From the NCBI RefSeq assembly GCF_041102575.1, contig NZ_JBGCUE010000003.1:248001-312000 (forward strand): a stretch of 64,000 bases of DNA, written 5' to 3'. Shown here piece after piece: positions 51,941 to 62,451 of the stretch. This stretch comes from Tenuifilum sp. 4138str (lineage in GTDB: Bacteria; Bacteroidota; Bacteroidia; Bacteroidales; Tenuifilaceae). Each line of letters starts with the position of its first letter. Position 1 is the first letter of the stretch. The notes below the pieces were generated by a model. The model saw only the letters and a list, made by a program, of their open reading frames with translations. It did not search any database and was not told the origin of the DNA. The translations under genes were made by a program, and so were the position numbers.

Positions 51941-54826
51941 ATGAGAAAGCTGATATTCATCGCTTTTGCGATTTTTGCAACAAATGCTTTTTCTCAGATC
52001 AATACTGCAGGGTTACCTATCATAAAGCATTACCCCAAATCGGTATATGGTGCAGGAACCCAAAACTGGTCTATTTGCCAGGATAGTCGTGGATTTTTAT
52101 ATTTTGCCAACAACAACGGGTTGCTCCGATACGATGGCAACAGCTGGGATTTATTCCCATTGCCTAACAACCAGCTAGTCCGATCTGTTTACTGTAGCGG
52201 CGATACAATTTTTGTGGGGGCTTTTGAGGAGATAGGCTACTTTGTATATCACCGTCAGGCCGATATGGTTTATCACTCATTAATCAGCCTAGTCACTAAA
52301 ACCGATGTAAATTTTGATGAGGCTTGGCGGATATTTAAGATCGGTCCTAAATACATTTTTCAAACATTTAGCCACATTCTAGAATACAGCAAAGGAGAAA
52401 TGCACGTCTTTAGGGCCCCTGAACTGCTTCAGTTCTCGTTTGTGATGCGGGGAAACTACTACGTGCAGGGTAAGGAGGGAAATATTTACCGTTACCAGAA
52501 TGGTAGCTTTGATAGATTCAACGATAACGGTATTTTCAACGGAAAGCAAATTTGGGCATGCTTCGAAATATCGGGCGGTAAAACCTTGCTTGCCACCATA
52601 AACCATGGCGTTTGGATTTTCGATGGAATTACCTTTACACCCTGGAAAGGGCAGGTTAACGATTTGCTTAAAGCGTACCAGGTGTTTTCGGCATCGAGGG
52701 TAAGTGGTGGTTACATAGCCTTTGGTACCATTCAGAACGGGTTAATCATTACCGACGATCAGGGGAATCTGGTTAAGTTTATCAATAAATCAACCGGGTT
52801 ACAGAATAATACCATTTTAAGCACTTTTGTTGATAATGCCAATAATCTTTGGCTGGGTTTGGATAACGGGATCGACTACATTGAGCTTAACTCACCCCTC
52901 AGCTTTATTGGTGAGGGGTTAGGGCTTGAAGGGGCTGTGTATGCCACAAAAATTTTTGACGGGAAAATATTTGTAGGTACCAACCAGGGGCTTTACGTGG
53001 CCTCATGGCCTATTGGCGTTTTTGTAGATGGCACCAAGCCTTTCCGAATGGTTCCTTTAACCAAAGGACAGGTATGGTCGCTTTTTGAGAGCGATGGCAA
53101 GCTCTACTGTGGCCATAACTTTGGTACTTTTATTATTGATAAGGGCTTGAATGTTAGGCTGATATCGCATGAGGAGGGCTCATGGATGTTTTTACCCATT
53201 CGTAGCGTTCCCGACCTTATGATTGTTGGTAAGTATAAGGGTCTTCATCTGTACTCAAAAGCTAATGGTGAATGGAGGTACCTTAAAAAGATTGCAGGAT
53301 TCAACGAGTCGTCAAGGTTGTTGGTTGAGGATGATAACGAGAGTATTTGGATGGCCCACGGCTATAAAGGTATTTTTAAGTTGATGCTTAACCAAAGTAA
53401 GGATAGCATTAGGTTTTCAACCCTTTACGATAATACAAGAGGGTTTCCGGGTAAGTTTGCCATAAATGTTGAAAAGATTGGAAATCAGGTTGTATTCCTT
53501 ACCTCACAAGGTGTGTATAGGTATAACTCCCTTACCGATAATATGGAGCCCTACCAGGAGCTGAATCAGATTATTGGCGATGCTACAGGCGTTCGGCGTA
53601 TGGTTGAGGATGAAAAGGGAAATATATGGATATTAAAGTCAAATGGTCTTCTAAAGTTAGTCCGCGAAGCAGATGGATCTAAAAGGGTTTATCAAACCCC
53701 CGTTAGCCGATTTGGCCCGAACCTCGTAGCTTCGTTTGAAAATATCTATGTTTACAATCATAGTAATATATTCATTGGTACTGAAAATGGGTTGGTGTAT
53801 TACAGCAGCCTTTATAATCCTGAACTGCAAAAAAACGAGTTGTATTGTGCTGTAAAAAGTATCAGCTCAATTGGTAAGCATGAAAGCGTGATTTTCAACG
53901 ATTATGCTTTAACAGGCAATGGAGGGTTGTATATTCCATTTAACCAAAATTCAATTCGGGTTACAGCGGCTGCCCCTGTTTACAATGCAGGCGAAATTAC
54001 ATTTAGCTTTTTACTTAAGGGCTACGATAATGATTGGAGTCCGTGGCAGCGTGATAATGCTAAGGATTTTAGCCAAATTCCCTACGGTGAGTACAACCTA
54101 ATGGTTCGCGTACGCGATGCAATGGGCAGAATATCTGAACCCACTGTTGTGCATATTCAGGTTGGTTTGCCCTGGTACTTTACCTGGTATGCTTTTATTC
54201 TTTACTTGGTACTTTTGGTAGCTGCCTTTTATACGCTTCGCATTCTTGTTCGGAGGAAGGTTCAACGTGCCACTGCAAGGGTAAAAGAGCAAAAGAATTT
54301 GGAGCTAAAAGTAAAGGAGGAGGAGCATAAGCGTCAAGTGCTTGAGGCGGAACGGGAGATCATAAGGCTTAAAACAGAGAATCTTCAGGTACAGATTGAA
54401 CACAAAAACCGTGAACTAGCCGCAACTGCAATGCAAATTGCGCACAAGAACGACTTCCTTAACAGGCTTAGGTTAAGGCTTGAAGTTATTGCTAAATCAA
54501 TTAACCCTGTTTCTCAGAAAGAAGTGCTCGACCTCATCCGAAATATTGACAACGACTTGAAGATGGACAAGGAATGGCAGCGCTTTGAGCACCATTTCGA
54601 TGAGGTTCATAGCGGGTTTATCAAGAAGCTTAAGGAGTTGTATCCGGAGCTAACACCCAGCGAACTTAGGTTGTGTGCTTACCTTCGCCTTAACATGACC
54701 ACAAAGGATATTGCCCAGATACTTAATATTAGCGTTCGCGGGGTGGAAATAAGCCGATACAGGCTAAGGAAAAAGCTCAAGATTGAAAGCGATACAAACC
54801 TGGTTGATTTTATGCTGAACCTGTAA
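51941..54826 (+). CDS. Membrane-spanning propeller/Y_Y_Y/LuxR-type regulator
   Basis: A 961-residue protein: signal peptide (ends near NAFSQ), a periplasmic double beta-propeller (about 30-670, repeats such as GSWMFLPIRS, NIWILKSNGLLKLV), a Y_Y_Y domain (about 690-755), one helix (about 760-780, WYAFILYLVLLVAAFYTL), a coiled coil, and a C-terminal LuxR-like helix-turn-helix with LTPSELRLCAYLRLNMTTKDIAQ. It has no kinase domain, so it binds sugar outside and DNA inside. It faces the beta-glucan genes, ending two bases from GH16, and probably controls them. Confidence 0.88.
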   Translation: MRKLIFIAFAIFATNAFSQINTAGLPIIKHYPKSVYGAGTQNWSICQDSRGFLYFANNNGLLRYDGNSWDLFPLPNNQLVRSVYCSGDTIFVGAFEEIGYFVYHRQADMVYHSLISLVTKTDVNFDEAWRIFKIGPKYIFQTFSHILEYSKGEMHVFRAPELLQFSFVMRGNYYVQGKEGNIYRYQNGSFDRFNDNGIFNGKQIWACFEISGGKTLLATINHGVWIFDGITFTPWKGQVNDLLKAYQVFSASRVSGGYIAFGTIQNGLIITDDQGNLVKFINKSTGLQNNTILSTFVDNANNLWLGLDNGIDYIELNSPLSFIGEGLGLEGAVYATKIFDGKIFVGTNQGLYVASWPIGVFVDGTKPFRMVPLTKGQVWSLFESDGKLYCGHNFGTFIIDKGLNVRLISHEEGSWMFLPIRSVPDLMIVGKYKGLHLYSKANGEWRYLKKIAGFNESSRLLVEDDNESIWMAHGYKGIFKLMLNQSKDSIRFSTLYDNTRGFPGKFAINVEKIGNQVVFLTSQGVYRYNSLTDNMEPYQELNQIIGDATGVRRMVEDEKGNIWILKSNGLLKLVREADGSKRVYQTPVSRFGPNLVASFENIYVYNHSNIFIGTENGLVYYSSLYNPELQKNELYCAVKSISSIGKHESVIFNDYALTGNGGLYIPFNQNSIRVTAAAPVYNAGEITFSFLLKGYDNDWSPWQRDNAKDFSQIPYGEYNLMVRVRDAMGRISEPTVVHIQVGLPWYFTWYAFILYLVLLVAAFYTLRILVRRKVQRATARVKEQKNLELKVKEEEHKRQVLEAEREIIRLKTENLQVQIEHKNRELAATAMQIAHKNDFLNRLRLRLEVIAKSINPVSQKEVLDLIRNIDNDLKMDKEWQRFEHHFDEVHSGFIKKLKELYPELTPSELRLCAYLRLNMTTKDIAQILNISVRGVEISRYRLRKKLKIESDTNLVDFMLNL

Positions 54827-54828
54827 GG

Positions 54829-56649
54829 CTAAAGCTTAATAAAACTGCCAGTTTGTAGCAAGTTTGTATGTGTAATTATTCTTACGCTGTAAAACCCATT
54901 TGGAAGGTCTGAGATATTAATTTCACTATCACTATTTGAAATAATTTCTTTTACAAGAACACCTGCAATGTTAACTACTTGAATTTTTACATTTCCCTTT
55001 AAAGCGCTTGAGTTGATTTTGATATAGGTTGATGCAGGATTTGGGTAAATTTCAAATCTGCTTATTTTATTCTCACTTGGCGTAAAGATGGTTAGCAGTG
55101 TATTGCTCAAAACAACATCTGAAATCCACAATGAATCAGATGCGGCTTTGCCGTAAACGCCATAGTTTACATAAAATCGAACACCAGCAATTTGATGGTA
55201 GTTTACTTGCTTTCCATATTCAGGAGTGTTCGACCCCCAGTTGTTGTTAAAGTCGAATGAGTAGTAGTGGAATACACCATGGGGTTCAACGGGGTAAAAG
55301 CGGAAAACAGGCGATACATCGGTTAGCCGGCCATCAGTGTCGAAAAGGTCGGCGCGCATTACTACCGATTTGCTTTGGTTGTAGGTCATCATCTCCACAT
55401 TGAGGGCTGTAAGGTTGCTCATGTCCACAGGGCTTTGAAATGTATAGGTGAAATACGGAAAGTCTTCAGGTTTAGTAATATTGTAGCTAGCCTTCAAAAG
55501 CGTATCGACAGCTGAAAGCGTGATGGTGTTGGGGCTGGTATTTAAACCAGCCCAACCCATAAGTCCATTTTCTTTTACGTTTAACAGGCTAAACCTATCG
55601 CCGGTTGGAATAACGGCTGTTTTTACTGTCTTGGTGTATGTTCCACCAGCTTGCGGGTGTGTAATTTCTACTGATACATCACCCTGCACATCTCCCCAGT
55701 TTACAACAATTGAGTTAGTTCCCTGACCGCTAACAATGGTTGCACCTGCAGGTACACTCCAGCTGAACGTTGCATCGGCAACATTCTGAATGCTGAATGT
55801 TACGCCCGTTTGGTTTGGTGAAACGTATTCGGGACCCGAAACCTTCAAGGCCGATACATCGATATATTGGTAAACCCGAACATAATCAACATACATTTTT
55901 TGTGGCCAAATATTGGGGTCAACTCCTTGAGCACCACCCCAGTTGCCGCCTACGGCAATGTTGAGAATAAGATGAAAAACCTGATCAAATGGCCAGGTTT
56001 TGTAATCCTTGTGCTCATTGTCAAAGGTGAAGTACTTATTATTATCAACATAGATGTCGATTTTTTCGGGGGTCCATTCAAGAGCGTAAAGATGGAAAGC
56101 GGTTTCGGCATCGGGAACCGAGATTGTTGCGGTTTTTTGAGTGCCAAGAACATGGTTGTAGGCTTCGGTGTGAATGCTTCCGTGCACTACCCCGGGGTCG
56201 TAGCCAACATACTCCATGATATCAATTTCACCACTCTTAGGCCAACTGCCATAAACCCAGTTGGTGGGTAGCATCCAAATGGCAGGCCATGTCCCAGTGC
56301 CCGAAGGCAGCTTGGCGTAAGCTTCAACTCTACCGTAAAGCCAATCGCCTTTATGGCGGGTAACTAATCGGGCCGAGGTGTACTCGCTACCCTCGTACTG
56401 TTCCTTCCGAGCTTCAATTATTAGTTTCCCATTCTCAACGCGAGCGTTTTCGGATCGTGCATTAGTGTAGTACTGTAGCTCATTGTTTCCCCAACCTCCT
56501 CCACCTACATCGTAACCCCACTTATCGGTGGCAGGCAATCCTGTGTAGTTAAACTCATCGTTCCATACCAGGACCTTAACCTGAGCAAGGCTTGTAAAGG
56601 GGACTACCAGTAGTAGTGCTATGATGCTATTGATAAACTTTTTATTCAT
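54829..56649 (-). CDS. GH16 beta-glucanase (laminarinase-like) with T9SS sorting domain
   Basis: Start at MNKKFINSI (56649), a signal peptide. Catalytic GH16 domain (about 20-275) has GEIDIMEYVGYDPG with nucleophile and acid/base Glu in ExDxxE. Then an Ig/PKD-like module (about 285-360), a carbohydrate-binding-like beta domain (about 370-530) and a C-terminal T9SS sorting domain (FEIYPNPASTYIKIN, DLPNGFYSVRI). About 606 residues. Likely a secreted or cell-surface endo-1,3-beta-glucanase. Last gene of the PUL. Confidence 0.9.
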   Translation of the reverse strand: MNKKFINSIIALLLVVPFTSLAQVKVLVWNDEFNYTGLPATDKWGYDVGGGGWGNNELQYYTNARSENARVENGKLIIEARKEQYEGSEYTSARLVTRHKGDWLYGRVEAYAKLPSGTGTWPAIWMLPTNWVYGSWPKSGEIDIMEYVGYDPGVVHGSIHTEAYNHVLGTQKTATISVPDAETAFHLYALEWTPEKIDIYVDNNKYFTFDNEHKDYKTWPFDQVFHLILNIAVGGNWGGAQGVDPNIWPQKMYVDYVRVYQYIDVSALKVSGPEYVSPNQTGVTFSIQNVADATFSWSVPAGATIVSGQGTNSIVVNWGDVQGDVSVEITHPQAGGTYTKTVKTAVIPTGDRFSLLNVKENGLMGWAGLNTSPNTITLSAVDTLLKASYNITKPEDFPYFTYTFQSPVDMSNLTALNVEMMTYNQSKSVVMRADLFDTDGRLTDVSPVFRFYPVEPHGVFHYYSFDFNNNWGSNTPEYGKQVNYHQIAGVRFYVNYGVYGKAASDSLWISDVVLSNTLLTIFTPSENKISRFEIYPNPASTYIKINSSALKGNVKIQVVNIAGVLVKEIISNSDSEINISDLPNGFYSVRIITHTNLLQTGSFIKL

Positions 56650-56668
56650 TCGTTTTTGTTTTTTAAGA

Positions 56669-56754
56669 AAAAGGCTTTCGGGAATTGTCCATCTCACCTA
56701 ACCATACTTATACGAAAAAAAACTTTTTTTGGACAATTAATCCGAAAGCCTTTT
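56669..56754 (-). other. Long hairpin between GH3 and GH16 genes
   Basis: AAAAGGCTTTCGG (56669-56681) pairs with CCGAAAGCCTTTT (56742-56754), and AATTGTCC (56683-56690) with GGACAATT (56731-56738). On the minus strand the closing arm ends in a T-rich stretch. It can act as a partial terminator or an RNA-stability element between the two enzyme genes. Confidence 0.65.
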
Positions 56755-56762
56755 ACCCAAAG

Positions 56763-59009
56763 TTACTTCAACCTAAAACTCAATTCTTGCAAGTCGCGGC
56801 TGTTGCCACCTACAAACACCTTGAAATCGCCGGGTTCGGCTTTAAATTCCATGGTGCGTGTATAAAAAGCCAGGTCGCTTGCGGTAAGTTTAAACATTAC
56901 CTTTACGGTTTCTCCTTTTTTGATGAACACCTTCTCAAAACCCTTTAGCTCCTTAACTGGTCGGGTAACAGATCCCACCATATCGCGAATGTAGAGCTGT
57001 ACAACCTCTTCGCCATCGTAATTTCCGGTATTGGTCACATCTACCCAAACTTTAAGGGTATCGCTCATGCCAATTTCATTGGCGCTAATACCAAAATTAC
57101 TGTAATCGAAAGAGGTGTAGCTAAGTCCGTAGCCAAATGGGTAAAGCGGTGTATTTGGACTGTCAATATACTTTGAGGTGTACCTTTCGGTTTCAACCCG
57201 TGGTCTGCCGGTGTTTTTATGGTAATAGAATAAAGGAATTTGTCCAACATTACGGGGGAAGGTCATTGGCAGTTTGCCCGATGGGTTGTAGTCGCCAAAA
57301 AGTACATCGGCAACGGCAGGGCCTCCCATTGTGCCCGGGAGCCATGCTTCCAGAATTGCAGGAACTGCATTATCCATCCACTCAATGGTTAACGGACGAC
57401 CGTTCATGAGAACAACCACCATGGGTTTCTTAAGCTCATTGATTGCTAAAACCAGATCCTTTTGAACTCCAGGTAAATCGAGGAAAGCCCTACTGAGCGC
57501 CTCGCCCGACATCATGGCCGCCTCGCCTACTACCAAAACAACAGCATCGGCTTTGCGAGCTGTGGCTATTGCTTCGGCAAATCCAGCTTTTGAATCGCCT
57601 GTAATATCGCAACCCTTTGCGTGAATTACCTTTGTGTTGGGTAATTTTTGACGAATACCGGTCAAAACCGATACAGCATCCTTGCCTTCACCCCTTGCTG
57701 ACCAGGTTCCAATGATATCCTCGGTATTATCGGCTAATGGGCCAATAACTGCAACGGTGTTGAGTTTCTTGCTAAGTGGCAACACTCCATCGTTTTTTAG
57801 CAGAACCATCGATTTACGTGCAACTTCACGTGCAATCTCCAGGTGACGAGGGTTAAGTATTAACTCTTTCTCTCGGATTGTATCGCAGTAGCGGTAAGGG
57901 TCATCAAACAGGCCAAGCATGAATTTAATGCGAAGAATACGCCTTACGGCATCATCAATCTGCTTTTCGGTAATCTTGCCATCGGCAAGCAACTTCTTAA
58001 GCTGATGTATGTAGATATGACCCTCCATATCCATGTCTATTCCAGCATTCATGGCTAGGTCGGCTGCTTGGTAGTCGTCAGAGGCAATCCCATGAACCAG
58101 CATCTCGCGTATTGAGGCCCAATCCGAAACAATAAATCCATTAAACTGCCATTCGTCCTTAAGGATATCCTTAACCATTTCCTTGTTACCAGTAACGGGT
58201 ACACCGTTTAGCTCGTTGAACGACGACATAAATGTTCCAACACCAGCATCAATGGCAGCCTTGAAGGGAGGTAGGTAAACTTCGTGCAGTGTTCTGTTTG
58301 AAATATCTACCGTATTGTAATCGCGGCCTCCCATTGCTGCTCCATAGGCTACAAAATGTTTGGCGCAAGCAACAATAGTTGATGGGTCAGCCAACGATGA
58401 GCCCTGAAAACCTTTTACCCGTGCTTTTGCAACAAGCGAACCGTAGAAAGGATCCTCTCCGGCTCCTTCCATTACACGCCCCCAGCGTGGGTCACGGGCA
58501 ATATCAACCATTGGTGCAAAAGTCCAGTGCTGCCCTGCAGCAGCAGCCTCTATGGCTGCAATACGTGCCGATTTTTCGATGGCATCTAAATCCCAACAGG
58601 CTGCCTCGCCCAGCGGAATGGGGAATATGGTTTTATAGCCATGTATTACATCGTAGCCAAAAATGAGCGGGATACCCAAACGGCTCTCCTCTACAGCAAT
58701 TTTTTGCACCTTATAGGTGTAGGCTGCACCATTAACGTTGAGCATGCTTCCCACTTCACCTTTCCGAATAGCATCCTGGTACTCAGTTGCAAAGGTGATA
58801 GGGCCAGTAGTCTCTCCATTACCGGTTAGCTGGTTTAGCTGGCCTATCTTCTCGTCAATGGTCATAAGCTTTAGAACCGAGTCAACTTTCCCTTCAATTG
58901 CTGGATCGATAGATAGTTTGCCCCCCGAATGGTCCATTGTGGCTTTATTGCCACTACACGACCATGCTGCCAACGTTACAACTGCAATTATTAATTTCAA
59001 TTTCATCAT
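56763..59009 (-). CDS. GH3 beta-glucosidase lipoprotein (BglX-like)
   Basis: A 748-residue exported lipoprotein (LAAWSC, C18). GH3 N-terminal domain with nucleophile Asp in NGFIVSDWAS and GEDPFYGSLVAKARV, the GH3 C-terminal domain with VVLVVGEAAMMSGEALSR and the fibronectin-III-like tail (YTSFDYSNFGIS, PVKELKGFEKV). Cleaves terminal glucose from beta-glucan oligosaccharides in the periplasm. Co-transcribed with PKD, SusD and SusC genes; a small hairpin (59031-59057) precedes it. Confidence 0.95.
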   Translation of the reverse strand: MMKLKLIIAVVTLAAWSCSGNKATMDHSGGKLSIDPAIEGKVDSVLKLMTIDEKIGQLNQLTGNGETTGPITFATEYQDAIRKGEVGSMLNVNGAAYTYKVQKIAVEESRLGIPLIFGYDVIHGYKTIFPIPLGEAACWDLDAIEKSARIAAIEAAAAGQHWTFAPMVDIARDPRWGRVMEGAGEDPFYGSLVAKARVKGFQGSSLADPSTIVACAKHFVAYGAAMGGRDYNTVDISNRTLHEVYLPPFKAAIDAGVGTFMSSFNELNGVPVTGNKEMVKDILKDEWQFNGFIVSDWASIREMLVHGIASDDYQAADLAMNAGIDMDMEGHIYIHQLKKLLADGKITEKQIDDAVRRILRIKFMLGLFDDPYRYCDTIREKELILNPRHLEIAREVARKSMVLLKNDGVLPLSKKLNTVAVIGPLADNTEDIIGTWSARGEGKDAVSVLTGIRQKLPNTKVIHAKGCDITGDSKAGFAEAIATARKADAVVLVVGEAAMMSGEALSRAFLDLPGVQKDLVLAINELKKPMVVVLMNGRPLTIEWMDNAVPAILEAWLPGTMGGPAVADVLFGDYNPSGKLPMTFPRNVGQIPLFYYHKNTGRPRVETERYTSKYIDSPNTPLYPFGYGLSYTSFDYSNFGISANEIGMSDTLKVWVDVTNTGNYDGEEVVQLYIRDMVGSVTRPVKELKGFEKVFIKKGETVKVMFKLTASDLAFYTRTMEFKAEPGDFKVFVGGNSRDLQELSFRLK

Positions 59010-59030
59010 TTTCCGTTTTTCGGGTTTAAA

Positions 59031-59057
59031 CAGGGTAACCCGTTAAGGATTACCCTG
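59031..59057 (-). other. Hairpin between PKD lipoprotein and GH3 genes
   Basis: CAGGGTAA (59031-59038) and TTACCCTG (59050-59057), an 8-bp perfect stem with an 11-base loop, in the 61-base gap. No T-run, so not a standard terminator. Confidence 0.55.
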
Positions 59058-59070
59058 TGAACAGTATAGT

Positions 59071-60831
59071 TTACTTAAGCCCTTCGATATGAGGCCCAGC
59101 CAAATCGTCGAGGTGAACGCTAGAGGTTCCTCCGTTGTTACCGGGATTAATCATAATACGGACAACATTGTAGAAATCCTTATTAAAGTTAGGATCAGTA
59201 GTCACATCCGAAGTGTAAATGTCACCTGTCCAATCCCAACCTGCACCAACTCCGGCAAAGTTAAACTCGGCAATTTCCCATTTATTATCATTCTGGATGG
59301 TGTAGATCAAATCATGGGTTCCAGTTTGCCAAGCATTACCGCCTCGGTCAGTGTTTTCCAGTTTCAAAAGTACCTGGTCGCCAGCCTTACCGTAAACCAA
59401 AACCTTGAAAACGGGTTGAAGAGTAAGGTCAAATCTATATCCATCGGGGAGTTTGGTATAAGCATTTGCCCATTGTGCATTGTACTTAGTAAATAAAGCG
59501 CAGTGTGCACTACGGTTCGGATACATACTATTATCAGGGTTGCTAACAATTTCAATAGTAGCACCACCATCGGCTTGATCAACTTCCATGGGAACCAGAG
59601 TGGTTTCGCCAAAATCGTTGTACATCACCATGGCATCAAGTAAATACTCCTGATATGAAGGATGATTATTTTCAACATTTACAGTTGTTGATTTAGTAAA
59701 TTCTTGATCGTTGGCATATACGGTTACGGTTACACTGTATGGGCCTTTTCGCATGTAGGTATGTAATACAACTTCACTTGAGTTGGAGGTTTCATAGGTA
59801 GAACCATCGCCAAAAGAGTATACAATGTTTGAAATTGTAAAATCAGATGGAACGCTTAAATTATCAAGAGTAAACTGATATTCATTAGGATTAGCAGTAG
59901 TAGAAACACCTAAATCGTACGAAATGGTAGGCTTTACATATCCTTTAGGAATCAACTTATGGTAACGAGCTACACCACCAACTGTACGCAAGTGAAGAAA
60001 GTTCTCATTCCATTCTAAAACTTCGTATTTGCGAGGATTACCATCATCGTATGAAATATTACCCGATTGGCTTGAAATCTGGATATAGGTCTTTCCATCT
60101 TCTTCGGAAACCGACCAAGTTAGGTTGCCACGGGCAGCATCGTTGGTGGTCATATCGATATCGTAGGCATCACTCCAAATTTCAGATAGGTAGTAACCAC
60201 CTGCAATACCATCCTCATCGGCATTTCCATCGTGGTTTACGTGTGTAGCTCCATGAGTGTTAATTGTGTACTCAAATCCAATGAGTTTAAAAGTAAACTC
60301 ATCGTCGTAGAGATAGTGTCCCGATTTAGCAAGGGGAGTCGCAGCCCACCACACGGGTGAATACGAATCGGCTGGTCCAACACCCAAATGTGCATCGTTA
60401 AGGCTATCGATTACCCAAGTCTTTCCGTTGGCTGCATCGGCCCCTCCTGTAAGAGCAGTAATGAACGGGCTTTCAAGGTATGACCAGTCGGTCTCTGTTT
60501 GTTCTAACTCCTTTGTTTTAGATGTACTACCACCCGAGGCATATAGGGTTAGAGTGATATTATAGGTTTTAGCAAGAGGGTAGTATGCAGTAACTGAATT
60601 CCCAACAGCTTTAATACCGTTGCCCAGATCCCAGTTTGCAATTCCTTTTACTGTAGATGTGTTAGTAATTACAAAGTGAAATGCATCATCGCCAGGGGTA
60701 ATGGTAAAATCTAGCTGTTCAGTTGTAGGGGCATTCCCAATATTTGGTTTATCTAGTTCCATGGGCTCGCAACCAAACCAGGTAAGCCCAACAAGAACCA
60801 GAGCGGAAAATATGATGTGTCGTTTATTCAT
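59071..60831 (-). CDS. PKD-domain surface lipoprotein of the PUL (glycan-binding candidate)
   Basis: Start at MNKRHIIFSALVLVGL (60831), lipidated at WFGC; the longer frame from 60861 overlaps susD. About 586 residues with PKD-like domains (about 40-110, ANWDLGNGIKA; about 310-390, YSFGDGSTYET) and a C-terminal beta-sandwich (about 410-585) like a carbohydrate-binding module. No catalytic motif. By place after susD it is the surface glycan-binding protein; ligand probably beta-glucan. Confidence 0.82.
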   Translation of the reverse strand: MNKRHIIFSALVLVGLTWFGCEPMELDKPNIGNAPTTEQLDFTITPGDDAFHFVITNTSTVKGIANWDLGNGIKAVGNSVTAYYPLAKTYNITLTLYASGGSTSKTKELEQTETDWSYLESPFITALTGGADAANGKTWVIDSLNDAHLGVGPADSYSPVWWAATPLAKSGHYLYDDEFTFKLIGFEYTINTHGATHVNHDGNADEDGIAGGYYLSEIWSDAYDIDMTTNDAARGNLTWSVSEEDGKTYIQISSQSGNISYDDGNPRKYEVLEWNENFLHLRTVGGVARYHKLIPKGYVKPTISYDLGVSTTANPNEYQFTLDNLSVPSDFTISNIVYSFGDGSTYETSNSSEVVLHTYMRKGPYSVTVTVYANDQEFTKSTTVNVENNHPSYQEYLLDAMVMYNDFGETTLVPMEVDQADGGATIEIVSNPDNSMYPNRSAHCALFTKYNAQWANAYTKLPDGYRFDLTLQPVFKVLVYGKAGDQVLLKLENTDRGGNAWQTGTHDLIYTIQNDNKWEIAEFNFAGVGAGWDWTGDIYTSDVTTDPNFNKDFYNVVRIMINPGNNGGTSSVHLDDLAGPHIEGLK

Positions 60832-60847
60832 AGCTCTTCTTAATTTT

Positions 60848-62437
60848 TTAGTAACCATCATTTTGTTTTAGTTTATTCCCCGAAAGTGTAATTTCTGTCT
60901 GGGGTATTGGCAACAAGCCCTTAGTTGCAGAGCTGAATGTTTCATCCAGAGGACTTGCACCTGCTGCTGCGTTAATCATTGTTTCAGCATAGGTTAAACC
61001 CCTACGGAGCAAATCCCAGTAACGGAGCCCTTCGCCAGCAAATTCAACCCTGCGCTCATGGTATATGAGGTCAAGACCAGCCAGATCGTTTGTTAGAGTA
61101 GGTGCAACGTGTGCATCGCCAAAAGCCCGTTTACGAACACGGCTATAGTAGTCCTGTGCTTTACCAAGATTGTTGTCGAGGTATAGTTCAGCACCCATAA
61201 GCAGTACATCGGCAAAACGGATTACGGGACGGTTATAAGGCCAGTTCAAGGCATCGTTAGTGGCGGGCCTGTCAGCCTTACGAGGGTAGAACTTTTTGAA
61301 TGCATACCCGGTATGCTGGTAGCAGTTTTCAGGCTTGTAAACCAAACTTTCGGCTGCAGCATCAAGTATTGATACTGAGTAACGCGAATCACCTGGTTCG
61401 AACTCATCAGCAAGTGATTGGCTGGCAGGCTGAAAACTCCAACCGGACTCGTAAATGGGATCTTCAACACCGCGGAAACCAGTCATTACAACAGCCCAGT
61501 TCCCTTCGGTACCGTTACGCCATCCCCAGTCGCCCCAGTCAGCCTTTTGGGTGTGCTGGATCTCAAAAATCGATTCATTGTTATTCTCGTTTGCTACACC
61601 CCAAAGATCTGCATAGTTTGCAACTAGATCGTGTCCACTATTTGCAACAATGTCGTCAATAATGGTTTCAATGTCGGTTTCTGTAAAGGTTTTATCATCG
61701 GCTTTTAAGTCGGTTGTGATATTTAGAACACCTTTACCATAACCTTTGTGGAACAGGTAAACCCTTGCCAGCAATGCACCAGCAGCCCACTTTGATGCTC
61801 TGCCTTTCTCGGCAGCAGTAATAGTAGCAGGTAGGTTTTGGTAAGCATAGTATAAATCGCTGGCAATTTGATTGTAAACATCAGCAGGATCTGCAGCAGA
61901 TTGTTGATACTCCGATGGCGCAAGGGGCTTAAGGATTAGAGGAACATTTCCGTAGAACTGAACCAGTTCAAAATAGAAATAACCCCTTAGAAAACGAGCC
62001 TCAGCAGTAAGGCGGGTTTTTAAACCCTCGGTTTTGAAATCAACCCCATCTACCTTTGAAAGGAACAGATTTGCTCTGTAAATGCCTGAAAATCTATCTT
62101 TCCAAATACCTAGAGGTTCCTCGTCAGTAACAAAATTTGAGAGTTTACCCATACGAACTAAGCCGGGACGGTCGCCTGGGCCTGATCCCCCTGCAAAAGC
62201 ATCGTCCGAAAGGATATTACATACAAGATCCCATGGGTGGTAGCCACCACCTGTTTGCCATTGCAAAACATCGTAGATTGAAACAACTGCTTCAAAAGCG
62301 TCTTTCTCGGTTTTATAGAAGTTATCCTCAACCCTGTCAGTTAGAGGTTGTAACTCCAGAAAATCCTTTGTACAGGCAACAATTCCAAGTGCCATGAAAA
62401 GGATTATTGATATATTTTTAATTTTTCTCATACTCAT
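60848..62437 (-). CDS. SusD-like outer-membrane lipoprotein
   Basis: A 529-residue RagB/SusD family protein with lipobox ALGIVAC and an alpha-helical TPR-like fold: DFLELQPLTDRVEDNFYKTEKDAFEAVVSIYDVL at the front region is typical, and NEYR-like HERRVEFAGEGLRYWDLLRRG near the end. It caps the SusC channel and hands it oligosaccharides. Start MSMRKIKN at 62437 or MRKIKN at 62431. Its stop is 16 bases before the PKD gene. Confidence 0.95.
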   Translation of the reverse strand: MSMRKIKNISIILFMALGIVACTKDFLELQPLTDRVEDNFYKTEKDAFEAVVSIYDVLQWQTGGGYHPWDLVCNILSDDAFAGGSGPGDRPGLVRMGKLSNFVTDEEPLGIWKDRFSGIYRANLFLSKVDGVDFKTEGLKTRLTAEARFLRGYFYFELVQFYGNVPLILKPLAPSEYQQSAADPADVYNQIASDLYYAYQNLPATITAAEKGRASKWAAGALLARVYLFHKGYGKGVLNITTDLKADDKTFTETDIETIIDDIVANSGHDLVANYADLWGVANENNNESIFEIQHTQKADWGDWGWRNGTEGNWAVVMTGFRGVEDPIYESGWSFQPASQSLADEFEPGDSRYSVSILDAAAESLVYKPENCYQHTGYAFKKFYPRKADRPATNDALNWPYNRPVIRFADVLLMGAELYLDNNLGKAQDYYSRVRKRAFGDAHVAPTLTNDLAGLDLIYHERRVEFAGEGLRYWDLLRRGLTYAETMINAAAGASPLDETFSSATKGLLPIPQTEITLSGNKLKQNDGY

Positions 62438-62451
62438 TGTACCGGTTTAGG

